This document shows, piece after piece, positions 24,766-32,259 of a stretch of DNA of 39,371 bases. The stretch spans positions 1-39,371 of the forward strand of contig JAFZQN010000007.1 in assembly GCA_017620375.1 (NCBI GenBank), in the 5' to 3' direction. A program made the translations under genes and the position numbers. Origin of the DNA: Lachnospiraceae bacterium. GTDB taxonomy: Bacteria > Bacillota > Clostridia > Lachnospirales > Lachnospiraceae. The notes beneath the pieces are model-generated. The model had not been told where the DNA came from and searched no databases. It saw only the letters and a list, made by a program, of their open reading frames with translations. Position 1 is the stretch's first letter, and each line of letters starts with the position of its first letter.

Positions 24766-25704
24766 TTAACGGTCAACCGCAAGATAAGCCGCTCCATAAA
24801 TACCGGCATCATTTCCAAGCTCTGCAAGCTTGAACTGTGCGGTTGTCAGTACATTCATGTTGTTGCCGTTAAAATGCTTTTTAACGGTATCGGTTATGAT
24901 ATCTCCCGCTTTTGATACTCCGCCGCCTATGACATAAGCCTCGGGATCGCAGGTAGCAGCCACTCCCGAAAGAGCCTGTGCAAGATATGCGCACATGGTA
25001 TCCACAAGTCTTACCGCAGTCTCATCACCGGCCTTAGCCGCATCAAAAACGTCCTTACATGTAAGTCCTTCCTTACCTTTTATAGAGCTTGTACAAGTAT
25101 CTTTTGCAAGCTCCTTCTTTGCCATTCTTACAATTCCGGTAGCAGAAGCATACTGCTCAAGATGTCCGTGACCGCCGCATCCGCATATATCCTCTTCTTT
25201 GGGATTTACTACTATGTGGCCGATCTCTCCACCGCCGCCGTGTATGCCGCTTATGACATTTCCGTCGATGACTATTCCGCCGCCGACACCGGTTCCCAAG
25301 GTAATAAATACCAGATTTTTAAAGCCTTTTCCGCCGCCCTTCCACAGCTCGCCCAAAGCTGCGGCATTTGCATCATTTACTGCTTTGCACTTAAAACCGG
25401 TAAGCGAAGTCATCTTTTCATTAACATTGAATATACCCCATCCGAGATTAGCACATTTCATTACCGTTCCGTCGGGAGTGACAGGCCCGGGTACTCCTAC
25501 ACCCGCTCCTGTGACATCTTCTTTTGCAATGCCTTTTTCCGTACACTTTTTCTCTATAGCATCAGCTATATCCTGAGGTACGTTTTCTCCGCCGTTCTCA
25601 CGTCTGGTAGTGATCTCCCACTTATCAAGAAGTTCACCTTCCGATGTGAACAGACCCATTTTAATGGTCGTTCCGCCTATGTCTACTCCAAAACAATATT
25701 TCAT
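24766..25704 (-). CDS. ROK-family glucokinase
   Basis: About 312 aa from ATG 25704 (MKYCFGVD). AAAGGTG lies 6 nt upstream of that ATG; the ATG at 25722 has a poor SD and overlaps hprK. ASKHA sugar kinase: DIGGTTIKMGL phosphate loop, NDANAAALGE with the catalytic Asp, GTGVGGGIVIDG, and the ROK metal motif ending GHIV...CGCGGHGHLEQ. The last metal ligand, usually Cys (CGxxGC), is His here. It probably phosphorylates glucose with ATP to feed glycolysis; N-acetyl sugars cannot be excluded. Lying directly after hprK couples it to catabolite signalling. Confidence 0.88.
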   Translation of the reverse strand: MKYCFGVDIGGTTIKMGLFTSEGELLDKWEITTRRENGGENVPQDIADAIEKKCTEKGIAKEDVTGAGVGVPGPVTPDGTVMKCANLGWGIFNVNEKMTSLTGFKCKAVNDANAAALGELWKGGGKGFKNLVFITLGTGVGGGIVIDGNVISGIHGGGGEIGHIVVNPKEEDICGCGGHGHLEQYASATGIVRMAKKELAKDTCTSSIKGKEGLTCKDVFDAAKAGDETAVRLVDTMCAYLAQALSGVAATCDPEAYVIGGGVSKAGDIITDTVKKHFNGNNMNVLTTAQFKLAELGNDAGIYGAAYLAVDR

Positions 25705-25715
25705 ATCCGTCACCT

Positions 25716-26663
25716 TTACCATTCTTTTATTTCAGGTTTAACACCGTTGATATTTGCTATAGCTCTTTCGTAAAGAGTCTGAGCCGCATTGTAACCCATC
25801 TTCTTCTGTCTGCAGTTTACAGCTGCTGCCTCGCATATGATCGCAAGGTTTCTGCCGGGTCTTATCGGGATATTGTGGCATACGACATTGTTGCCGAGGT
25901 AGTTGACATAATGCTCCTCAAGGCCCATGCGGTCATATTCCTTCTCTCTGTCCCAATCCTCTAAGTTGATGACAAGATCGATGGTACCGGTATTCTTAAC
26001 ACTTTCAACACCAAACAGGGTTTTTACATCTATGATGCCTATACCTCGCAGCTCTATAAAATGCCTTGTCATCTCAGGAGAAGTACCTACAAGCGTATCA
26101 TCGCTTACCTTCTTTATCTCTACGACATCATCGCTTATAAGACGATGTCCTCTCTTTATAAGCTCAAGTGCAGCCTCGGATTTACCGATACCGCTCTCAC
26201 CCGTGATAAGGATTCCTTCACCGTATACATCTACAAGTACTCCGTGTATGGTCATGGTCGGTGCCAGCTCGACGTTCAGCCATCTGATGACCTCAGCCAT
26301 AAGTGAGGATGTGGTCTTGCCTGTCCTCAAGATAGGCACCTGATACTTTATCGCGGTATCGATAAGCGACTGCTCAAGTTCAAAGCCGTTGCAAAGGATA
26401 ACGCAGGGGATACCGCTTGAAAGGAAACGCTCATATATCTCAGCCCTGTTTGTCTGTCTCAAGAGATAGGAATGCTCTACGTTTCCGATTATCTGGATCC
26501 TCTCATTATCGAAATCCTCCATGAATCCCGCAAGCTGGAGTGCAGGCCTGTTGATATCGGGTTTATTGATAAATATATTCCCCGTATCAATCTCGGGAGT
26601 ACAGTTTTCCAGTTTCATTTTTTCAACCAGTTTTGATAAAACTACGGAATACTCATCATTCAT
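25716..26663 (-). CDS. hprK: HPr kinase/phosphorylase
   Basis: 315 aa. HprK phosphorylates Ser46 of HPr/Crh in response to glycolytic intermediates and removes it when phosphate is high. The C-terminal catalytic part has Walker A GESGIGKS at 155-162, ISDDVVEI, the HprK signature LRGIGIIDVKTLFG, and RPGRNLAIICE; the N-terminal domain is the usual ~130-residue Mur-like fold. SD AGGAGAG. The potential Crh-like target is five genes on in the same run. Confidence 0.97.
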   Translation of the reverse strand: MNDEYSVVLSKLVEKMKLENCTPEIDTGNIFINKPDINRPALQLAGFMEDFDNERIQIIGNVEHSYLLRQTNRAEIYERFLSSGIPCVILCNGFELEQSLIDTAIKYQVPILRTGKTTSSLMAEVIRWLNVELAPTMTIHGVLVDVYGEGILITGESGIGKSEAALELIKRGHRLISDDVVEIKKVSDDTLVGTSPEMTRHFIELRGIGIIDVKTLFGVESVKNTGTIDLVINLEDWDREKEYDRMGLEEHYVNYLGNNVVCHNIPIRPGRNLAIICEAAAVNCRQKKMGYNAAQTLYERAIANINGVKPEIKEW

Positions 26664-26694
26664 AAATGTTTCTCTCCTATATAAAGATTAAATA

Positions 26695-27708
26695 TCAGCA
26701 GCTCTCAACCGTATCCTTCCAGGGAAGTGCCGCATCAAGCTCCCTGCATCCCGGTGAACGCCTGTATGAAGGGTAATGCACACATACCTTTATGATACGT
26801 CCGTCTTCAGCCACATAAATATATTTTGAATCCTCTGTCTGAGGTGCTGTCCCTTTAAGCTTTGCCGAGATCAGCTTCATATCCCTGTCATAGATGATAA
26901 ACACATTTTCCTCGGTAAGCAGGGACGCATCCCCTCTGAATGCGCAATAAAGCTTTAATACATCCAGATCGCTTTCATATACAACTATCCTTTTGGCCGG
27001 GGCAAGCCCGTGAAGCTCTTCGATATGATACCCCATTCCGAAGCCGTATATCACGTATTCATCAACCATAGGGTCATACCAGTTAAGTGCCAGCTGGAAA
27101 CTCTCGTTGATCACGCGCCCGTTCGAATGGAGATATATCCGTCCGCCCTTGTACGGAGCCGCCATAGTCATAAGCCCGCTCGAGGTAAACTCTAAATTAA
27201 ATCCTCTTTTTAAAAGCTCGGCAGGATCGAACATATCATCAAGCTTAGCATTAAGGTTAACCCTGAAACGCTTCTGTTCGTCCACCGTCAGGTCATCACG
27301 CTCCTCTATCATCTCACGGAGCACCGATTTAAGATGCGTGATATTTTCCCTATACCTGTTATTGTCAAATTCAAGGAACTGTTCTCTACCAAGTATCAGT
27401 TCCTGTACACCGCAGACAAATGTGGAAAGCTGCATCTCATATATATCCGCCAGCAGGCAATAATCCTTTGCAACCGTAGCTTCCACGATGGACGAAAGCA
27501 TACCTTCCACAAAACCGGTGGACACATTATCAAAGTACTCCCTGTCCTGCATCACTGCGTCTGCCACGATATTTATATCGTCTGCCGTATCGGCAACCCA
27601 TTTTAAGGCCTTATCATATCTTCCGATCCTGAACAGGCATACAGCCCTGTCAACCGCACCCACCAGTTTCTTATTAATCTCATAGATTTTTCTCACATCA
27701 GTCTGCAT
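26695..27708 (-). CDS. unknown protein, DUF115/Maf-like in part
   Basis: About 337 aa. The ORF opens at 27756, but that stretch contains a terminator hairpin, so I place the start at ATG 27708 (MQTDVRKI) behind GGGAGAG. The first ~180 residues are helical. A later segment, with GRIYLHSNGR, YVIYGFGMGYHIEEL and RIVVYESDLDVLKLY, resembles the nucleotide-fold entry of DUF115/Maf (motility-associated glycosyltransferase-like) proteins. The match is loose and the C-terminus ends early for that family. No signal peptide or membrane segment. It heads the run that continues into hprK (31-nt gap). Confidence 0.65.
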   Translation of the reverse strand: MQTDVRKIYEINKKLVGAVDRAVCLFRIGRYDKALKWVADTADDINIVADAVMQDREYFDNVSTGFVEGMLSSIVEATVAKDYCLLADIYEMQLSTFVCGVQELILGREQFLEFDNNRYRENITHLKSVLREMIEERDDLTVDEQKRFRVNLNAKLDDMFDPAELLKRGFNLEFTSSGLMTMAAPYKGGRIYLHSNGRVINESFQLALNWYDPMVDEYVIYGFGMGYHIEELHGLAPAKRIVVYESDLDVLKLYCAFRGDASLLTEENVFIIYDRDMKLISAKLKGTAPQTEDSKYIYVAEDGRIIKVCVHYPSYRRSPGCRELDAALPWKDTVESC

Positions 27709-27723
27709 AGTCTCTCCCGTAGG

Positions 27724-27750
27724 AAAAAACGCCTTGTTGCAGGCGTTTTT
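27724..27750 (-). terminator. intrinsic terminator or attenuator after hisS
   Basis: On the minus strand AAAAACGCC/GGCGTTTTT pair around an 8-nt loop and end in a T run. It is 36 nt past the hisS stop but only 16 nt before the start codon of the next gene, whose SD follows at once. It therefore ends hisS transcripts and may also limit transcription into the hprK run. Confidence 0.85.
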
Positions 27751-27786
27751 ACTCATATCCGTTACTATTGACCTAACACACGAAAA

Positions 27787-29022
27787 TCACTTAAGCTCAT
27801 TAACCTCTTCCGACTGTCCTAATATGAAAAATCCGCCATAGCCGTTTTCCTGAAGCTTATTTAAGAATTTTCCTGTCTTCTTAGGTGTTTCAAATATTGA
27901 AACGTCATATTCTTTTCTTAACTCTTTTGCCTTGGCACAGCACTCTGTAAACTTGTCGCTGTCATAGATCAGAGCTATCTTTTTGCGCTTCTCCGGGATT
28001 ACGAAACCGCTCTCTTTAAGGATAGTGTATATACGCTCAAATCCTATGGAAAATCCTACTGCAGGTACGGACTGTCCGATAAACTTTCCGATCAGATTGT
28101 CATATCTTCCGCCGCCGCTTATGGCGCCCCTAAAATCAGAGCTTACCACCTCAAATACGGTACCTGTATAGTATCCCTGGCCTCTTACAAGTGAAATATC
28201 AAACTCTACATCAAAAGCCGAACCCGATACTGCCTTAACGGTATCAACGATATACTTAAGATTATCGGCTGCGGATGCATCATCACAGAGCTCGGGCATC
28301 ATATCCAGCGTAAAGGGACGTCTTTCAAGCACTTTGTTAAATGCCTCTATCGCCTCTGCTGAAAATCCCTTTTCGTTAAGTTCCTCCGTAACACCTTCTG
28401 CGCCAATCTTATCAAGCTTATCAAAAGAAATACATACGCTGTCAAGTTGGCTCTCCTCAAATCCGCATTTAAGAAGCATGGACTTGAGCAGTCTTCTGTC
28501 ATTGATCTTGATCTTAAAGTTCTTTATCGAGAGGGCACTTAATGCCTCCGCCGTTACACAAATAAGCTCTGCCTCACAGTTGGGCGAAGATGAACCGAGG
28601 ATATCAATATCACACTGTACAAACTCCCTGTCTCTTCCCTTCTGGGGACGTTCAGCCCTGTACACCTTATCTATCTGGATACATTTCATGGGAGAAGGAA
28701 GCATCTCCTTATGTCCCGCATAATACCTCGAAAGAGGAAGTGTCAGATCGTATCTGAGTCCTAAATCCGACAACTCTTTTTCATTCCCCGAGGCAAGAGC
28801 CTTTTCAAGCTTCTCGCCGCGCTTTAAAATCTTAAAAACGAGGTTAAGATTGTCTCCGCCTTCGCTTTTATCAATATTTTCGGCATCCTCTACCGCAGGA
28901 GTCATGATACGTAAGAAACCGTTCCTCTCGTACACCTTAAGTATCACCGACTGGATATAGTCTCTCAGCTCTACCTCTGAAGGCAGATAATCATTCATTC
29001 CTTTTACCGATGCTGTTTTCAT
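27787..29022 (-). CDS. hisS: histidine--tRNA ligase
   Basis: 411-aa class II aminoacyl-tRNA synthetase. Motif 1 region GMNDYLPSE; GLRYDLTLPLSRYYA; motif 2 region VYRAERPQKGRDREFVQCDID; the histidine-binding loop LVRGQGYYTGTVFE; and motif 3 GGRYDNLIG...GFSIGFERI. The C-terminal anticodon-binding domain (from about 330) is short and ends VNELK. The Arg-containing histidine loop favours HisS; HisZ, the regulatory paralogue, lacks it. SD AGGT. It follows the GGDEF gene by 5 nt without a T-box leader. Confidence 0.87.
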   Translation of the reverse strand: MKTASVKGMNDYLPSEVELRDYIQSVILKVYERNGFLRIMTPAVEDAENIDKSEGGDNLNLVFKILKRGEKLEKALASGNEKELSDLGLRYDLTLPLSRYYAGHKEMLPSPMKCIQIDKVYRAERPQKGRDREFVQCDIDILGSSSPNCEAELICVTAEALSALSIKNFKIKINDRRLLKSMLLKCGFEESQLDSVCISFDKLDKIGAEGVTEELNEKGFSAEAIEAFNKVLERRPFTLDMMPELCDDASAADNLKYIVDTVKAVSGSAFDVEFDISLVRGQGYYTGTVFEVVSSDFRGAISGGGRYDNLIGKFIGQSVPAVGFSIGFERIYTILKESGFVIPEKRKKIALIYDSDKFTECCAKAKELRKEYDVSIFETPKKTGKFLNKLQENGYGGFFILGQSEEVNELK

Positions 29023-29027
29023 TTTTG

Positions 29028-30944
29028 TTACCTAACGTTACCCTTCTTCATTTCAAACTTATTCTCGTACATAAGGACATCAGCCCTGTTGACTACCGAT
29101 ATGACATCGGTGTCCTTTTCCTTGTCAAATACAGCCATACCGGAAGCAACCGATACTCTTGCTGCAGGCGAGTACTTTACGGGATCCTTCTCACGGAGCT
29201 CCATCTCGTCCCTCATGCTTTTGAGCAGCTGATCCTTATGTTTATAATCATCATTGATGATGATGCAGAGGAATTCATCTCCTCCGATACGGAATACGGG
29301 ACTGTGCTTAAAGGTATCGCATATCAGCTTACATGAATTCCTGATATAAGCATCTCCTGCCTCATGTCCGTATTTATCGTTTATTGTCTTTAAATTATTA
29401 AGATCGAAATATGCTACCGCAAATTCCTGTCTGTCACCGCTTGCGATATCCATGTTGAAGTGTCTTACATACTTGTCGTACGCGGTCCTGTTCTTAACAT
29501 GTGTAAGAGCATCCTGCTCCATAAGGTCTGCAAGCTTTTTGTTCAGTGCATCCAGCTGCATGTTCTTTGTATAAGGATAGAATGCCTTATTGATACGGTT
29601 CAGATAATCATAGAAGGAATCGTCCCTTATATTGACCGCTGTCGTTCCTCTTACGAGATATCCGCAGATAAGCTCTTCATACCTGAGCACACCCACCATA
29701 AAGATCTCATTGGGACCCTCGCCGTCGTAATCGGGGATCAGGTCGGATCTGTCCACCATCTCTTTCTTTACGGGGATATTGCGTCTTTTACCTACTATAA
29801 CATCGTACTTTTCATCAATCTCAAATCTCGGGAACAGCGACTCCTCTTTCTCTCCGATCTTTTCCATGACAGGTGAGAACATAATGTAGAAAGTTGCGCC
29901 CTCAAAGCTCGGCTGGTTATATAATAGATCCCTCATATCCTTCTTCATGAGTTTATAATCATGTGTCTCGAATATGTATCGCTCTATGGTAAAGATTCTT
30001 CCGTCTTTCATTGAACGGATCTGATGCTCAAGCTGCAGCCTTCTTGTATACTGTTTTCTGTGATTGCCGGAAACCTGTCCTCTGTTACATCCGCAGCTCT
30101 CAGCCGGAACAAACTTACAGGGAACGATCGTCTCAACAGGTATCTCCTGTCCTTTAAACAGTTTTTTAAGATACTGCCCTGCCTTTTTTCCGACCTCATC
30201 ATAGCGCTGGTCAACAGTTGAGATTGAAGGATAAAATACCTTACTGCTGTCAAGGTTATCAAAACCTGTGAGTTTAACGCACTTGGGCGTTGCTTTAAAG
30301 CTCATTTCCGCGGCCTGACTTACTGCAATGGCCAAAAGGTCATTTGCACATATAAACGCATCCGGGAACTCCTCAGGGGACTTAAAGTTTGTACGTATAT
30401 ACCTGAATGTCCTGCCGGCCTCCCAGTTTGAATAAAATACATCATTCTCAATGCTAAAGGGGACATTATGCTGTGAGGTGGAGTCTATGATAGCCTGAAG
30501 CCTTATATTGGAATCCTCATTCTCTGCAGAGCCTGCTATATATACCATCTTTCTGGTATTATGCTTTTCGATCATGTGGTCCACAAGATCCTTCATGCCG
30601 ACATAGTTATCCGCAGCTATATAATAATGTCCCGGATGCTTCAGACCTATACTGATAACAGGCAGGCCTGCCTCATCCGCATTCTTCTGTATATCTTCTA
30701 TAACGTCCTGGAAGTTCAGTCCGGGACCGAATATAATGATAGCGTCATATTTTTTCAGATCGGGAAGATCATATATTATGCTTTCAGCTTTTTTTGCATT
30801 TTCAGGATAACCGTAGGTACCATACCCCAAGAATATAAAGAAGTCCGCAAACTCCTCGGGTATGGCATCCATTAAGCCTACCATGAAATTTGAAAGATTT
30901 TCCGAGTTCCAGCCATTGGCCATAACCGCAATTTTCTTTTTCAT
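29028..30944 (-). CDS. LacI-type ligand-binding domain fused to a GGDEF diguanylate cyclase
   Basis: About 638 aa from ATG 30944 (AGGGG 8 nt upstream); an ATG at 30953 is also possible. No signal peptide or membrane segment, so cytosolic. Residues 1-~285 are a periplasmic-binding-protein-like fold as in LacI/GalR regulators (KIAVMANGWNSENLS, AFICANDLLAIAV, LTGFDNLDSSKVFYPSISTVDQ) but without the helix-turn-helix. A linker starting ESCGC and a middle domain (about 330-470) follow, then a GGDEF domain with intact GGDEF at 554-558. The I-site RxxD is replaced (F..S), so c-di-GMP product inhibition through it is unlikely. Likely role: intracellular sugar-responsive c-di-GMP synthesis (inference). 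Confidence 0.92.
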   Translation of the reverse strand: MKKKIAVMANGWNSENLSNFMVGLMDAIPEEFADFFIFLGYGTYGYPENAKKAESIIYDLPDLKKYDAIIIFGPGLNFQDVIEDIQKNADEAGLPVISIGLKHPGHYYIAADNYVGMKDLVDHMIEKHNTRKMVYIAGSAENEDSNIRLQAIIDSTSQHNVPFSIENDVFYSNWEAGRTFRYIRTNFKSPEEFPDAFICANDLLAIAVSQAAEMSFKATPKCVKLTGFDNLDSSKVFYPSISTVDQRYDEVGKKAGQYLKKLFKGQEIPVETIVPCKFVPAESCGCNRGQVSGNHRKQYTRRLQLEHQIRSMKDGRIFTIERYIFETHDYKLMKKDMRDLLYNQPSFEGATFYIMFSPVMEKIGEKEESLFPRFEIDEKYDVIVGKRRNIPVKKEMVDRSDLIPDYDGEGPNEIFMVGVLRYEELICGYLVRGTTAVNIRDDSFYDYLNRINKAFYPYTKNMQLDALNKKLADLMEQDALTHVKNRTAYDKYVRHFNMDIASGDRQEFAVAYFDLNNLKTINDKYGHEAGDAYIRNSCKLICDTFKHSPVFRIGGDEFLCIIINDDYKHKDQLLKSMRDEMELREKDPVKYSPAARVSVASGMAVFDKEKDTDVISVVNRADVLMYENKFEMKKGNVR

Positions 30945-30983
30945 GTCATACACCCCTTTTTATTGATGACAATACTTGATTAT

Positions 30984-31012
30984 ATTTTAATACTTTTTTT
31001 ACTTACATGCAA
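30984..31012 (-). promoter_or_regulatory. candidate promoter of the GGDEF-hisS unit
   Basis: On the minus strand TTGCAT (31007-31012), 17 nt, TAAAAT (30984-30989), about 40 nt before the start codon in an AT-rich leader. An overlapping TATAAT (30979-30984) has no well-spaced -35. Confidence 0.55.
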
Positions 31013-31035
31013 GAAAAAAATTAAAAAAGCATCCC

Positions 31036-31064
31036 TTGACAAAGCATAAAAAAAATTGTATGAT
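31036..31064 (+). promoter_or_regulatory. strong promoter of the small RNA
   Basis: Plus strand: consensus TTGACA (31036-31041), exactly 17 nt, then TATGAT (31059-31064). No ORF with an SD follows before the terminator at 31181-31234. Confidence 0.8.
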
Positions 31065-31070
31065 TAGCCT

Positions 31071-31234
31071 TTGTAAGTCTGCTTTTTCGGGAGGACCCGC
31101 ATACAGATTCCCGAGTACAGATTTCAGGCCGGGCAGGCAAGGGGTCAACGTCCTTTGCAGCTCTGAACCTGCCATAAGCCAAAAAAGGGGCTGTCGAACC
31201 GGATGCGTTTCATCAGGTACGACAGCCCCTTTTT
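31071..31234 (+). ncRNA. unidentified structured small RNA (~165 nt)
   Basis: Bounded by a near-consensus promoter and a strong intrinsic terminator, with no credible coding sequence. Visible structure: a CGGG-AGGA-CCCG tetraloop hairpin (31088-31099), two direct copies of TACAGATT (31102 and 31116), and a stem GGCAGG/CCTGCC (31132-31137 with 31168-31173) enclosing CAAGG/CCTTTG. AGGAC (31092) could alternatively pair with GTCCT (31150). It lacks the SRP, tmRNA and RNase P signatures; 6S RNA is possible by size and promoter but I could not fold the expected central bubble. Class unknown. Confidence 0.6.
31181..31234. terminator. bidirectional terminator (small RNA / K+ channel gene)
   Basis: Perfect 10-bp stem GGGGCTGTCG/CGACAGCCCC (31187-31196 with 31220-31229) with an inner GGATG/CATC hairpin. 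T runs follow on both strands. It ends the plus-strand RNA and, on the minus strand, lies just past the channel stop codon at 31239. Confidence 0.92.
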
Positions 31235-31238
31235 GTCT

Positions 31239-32207
31239 TTATTTCTTTTTCTTTGTTTTTTCCGCTTTAACAAGCCTCTCCGATCTGATGACCGCGATAT
31301 CGTTTTCTTTCAATATAAGATTGTCCGTAGGCAGTAAAGTCAGCTCATCCCTTATGACCATATACAGGGTATAGCCATACTTTTCTTTAAGTTCGAGCAC
31401 TCTTTTCCCCGCATATTCATGTCCGGCAGTGATAATGATCTCTTCGATCTTATCGATATCATGATGCTGCTTGTCAGCATCCGAGTTCAGCCTGTACTGC
31501 TCGACAAAACCTGCACTTATGATACCTGTAGGTATTGCCACCAGTCCTACGCCCGCAAACGCGATAAGTATACCCATGATCTTTCCGATCACCGTTATGG
31601 GATAGATATCTCCGTACCCTACGGTAAGCAGTGCGGATACGCTCCACCACATTCCCGAAAAAGCATTTTCAAATCCCGGGTTCTCAACGTGCTCCACCGA
31701 GTACATACCAAGGGAAGCTGCAAGCATTATAATAAAGATGATAACAAGTGAAGACCCTATCTGTTTCCACCGGTCATGCAGAACCATCCTTATGACATTA
31801 AAGGAGTCATAATGTGTGTTGATCCTGAACAGATGGAATATACGCACTATCCTTAATATCCTGAATGCTATAAAGCCCGACAGGAACATAAAAGGAAGTA
31901 TGGTAAGCAGATCCACCACTCCGTCAAACGATATCATAAAGTGCAGCCTGCTCTTCAGCTTCGAATCCTCAGGATACAGATAATCCGCCGTGATGAGTCT
32001 CAAAATATATTCTATACAGAATACCGCGACCGTCACGCCTTCTATGATCGTAAAGAGTGTGGACAGATCCGACAGTTCTTTAAATGTCTCAAGAAAAGTC
32101 ACCAGGATATTCAAAAGGATGACAACCGTTAAGCCGATATCAAACAGCCGGCTCGGCAGATCGTCCTTGCTTCCTATCTGGATGATATTAAATATCTTTT
32201 TTCTCAT
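31239..32207 (-). CDS. voltage-gated-type potassium channel with RCK C domain
   Basis: 322 aa with six hydrophobic helices. Helix S4 carries spaced arginines (AFRILRIVRIFHLFRI), and the pore loop has the K+ selectivity filter TVGYGD at 195-200 followed by the S6 helix. The cytosolic end is a TrkA_C/RCK_C-like domain (VLELKEKYGYTLYMVIRDE...LKENDIAVIRSE) that may bind a nucleotide or ion. A role in K+ homeostasis or membrane potential is likely; the physiological trigger is unknown. SD AGGT. About 50 nt follow GH51 with no terminator, so cotranscription is possible. Confidence 0.92.
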   Translation of the reverse strand: MRKKIFNIIQIGSKDDLPSRLFDIGLTVVILLNILVTFLETFKELSDLSTLFTIIEGVTVAVFCIEYILRLITADYLYPEDSKLKSRLHFMISFDGVVDLLTILPFMFLSGFIAFRILRIVRIFHLFRINTHYDSFNVIRMVLHDRWKQIGSSLVIIFIIMLAASLGMYSVEHVENPGFENAFSGMWWSVSALLTVGYGDIYPITVIGKIMGILIAFAGVGLVAIPTGIISAGFVEQYRLNSDADKQHHDIDKIEEIIITAGHEYAGKRVLELKEKYGYTLYMVIRDELTLLPTDNLILKENDIAVIRSERLVKAEKTKKKK

Positions 32208-32259
32208 TCTTATTTACCTGCATTGTATGCATGATCGACAACTGTTACAGAACCGGTGA

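Noticed and set aside
27709-27756. Longer start for the unknown gene before hprK
   Set aside because: The extra codons are the stem of an intrinsic terminator; a clear SD precedes ATG 27708.
31071-31234. SRP RNA, tmRNA or RNase P RNA
   Set aside because: None of their conserved cores (for example the SRP GGAAGGAAGCAGC-like loop) is present; 6S RNA could not be confirmed by hand folding.
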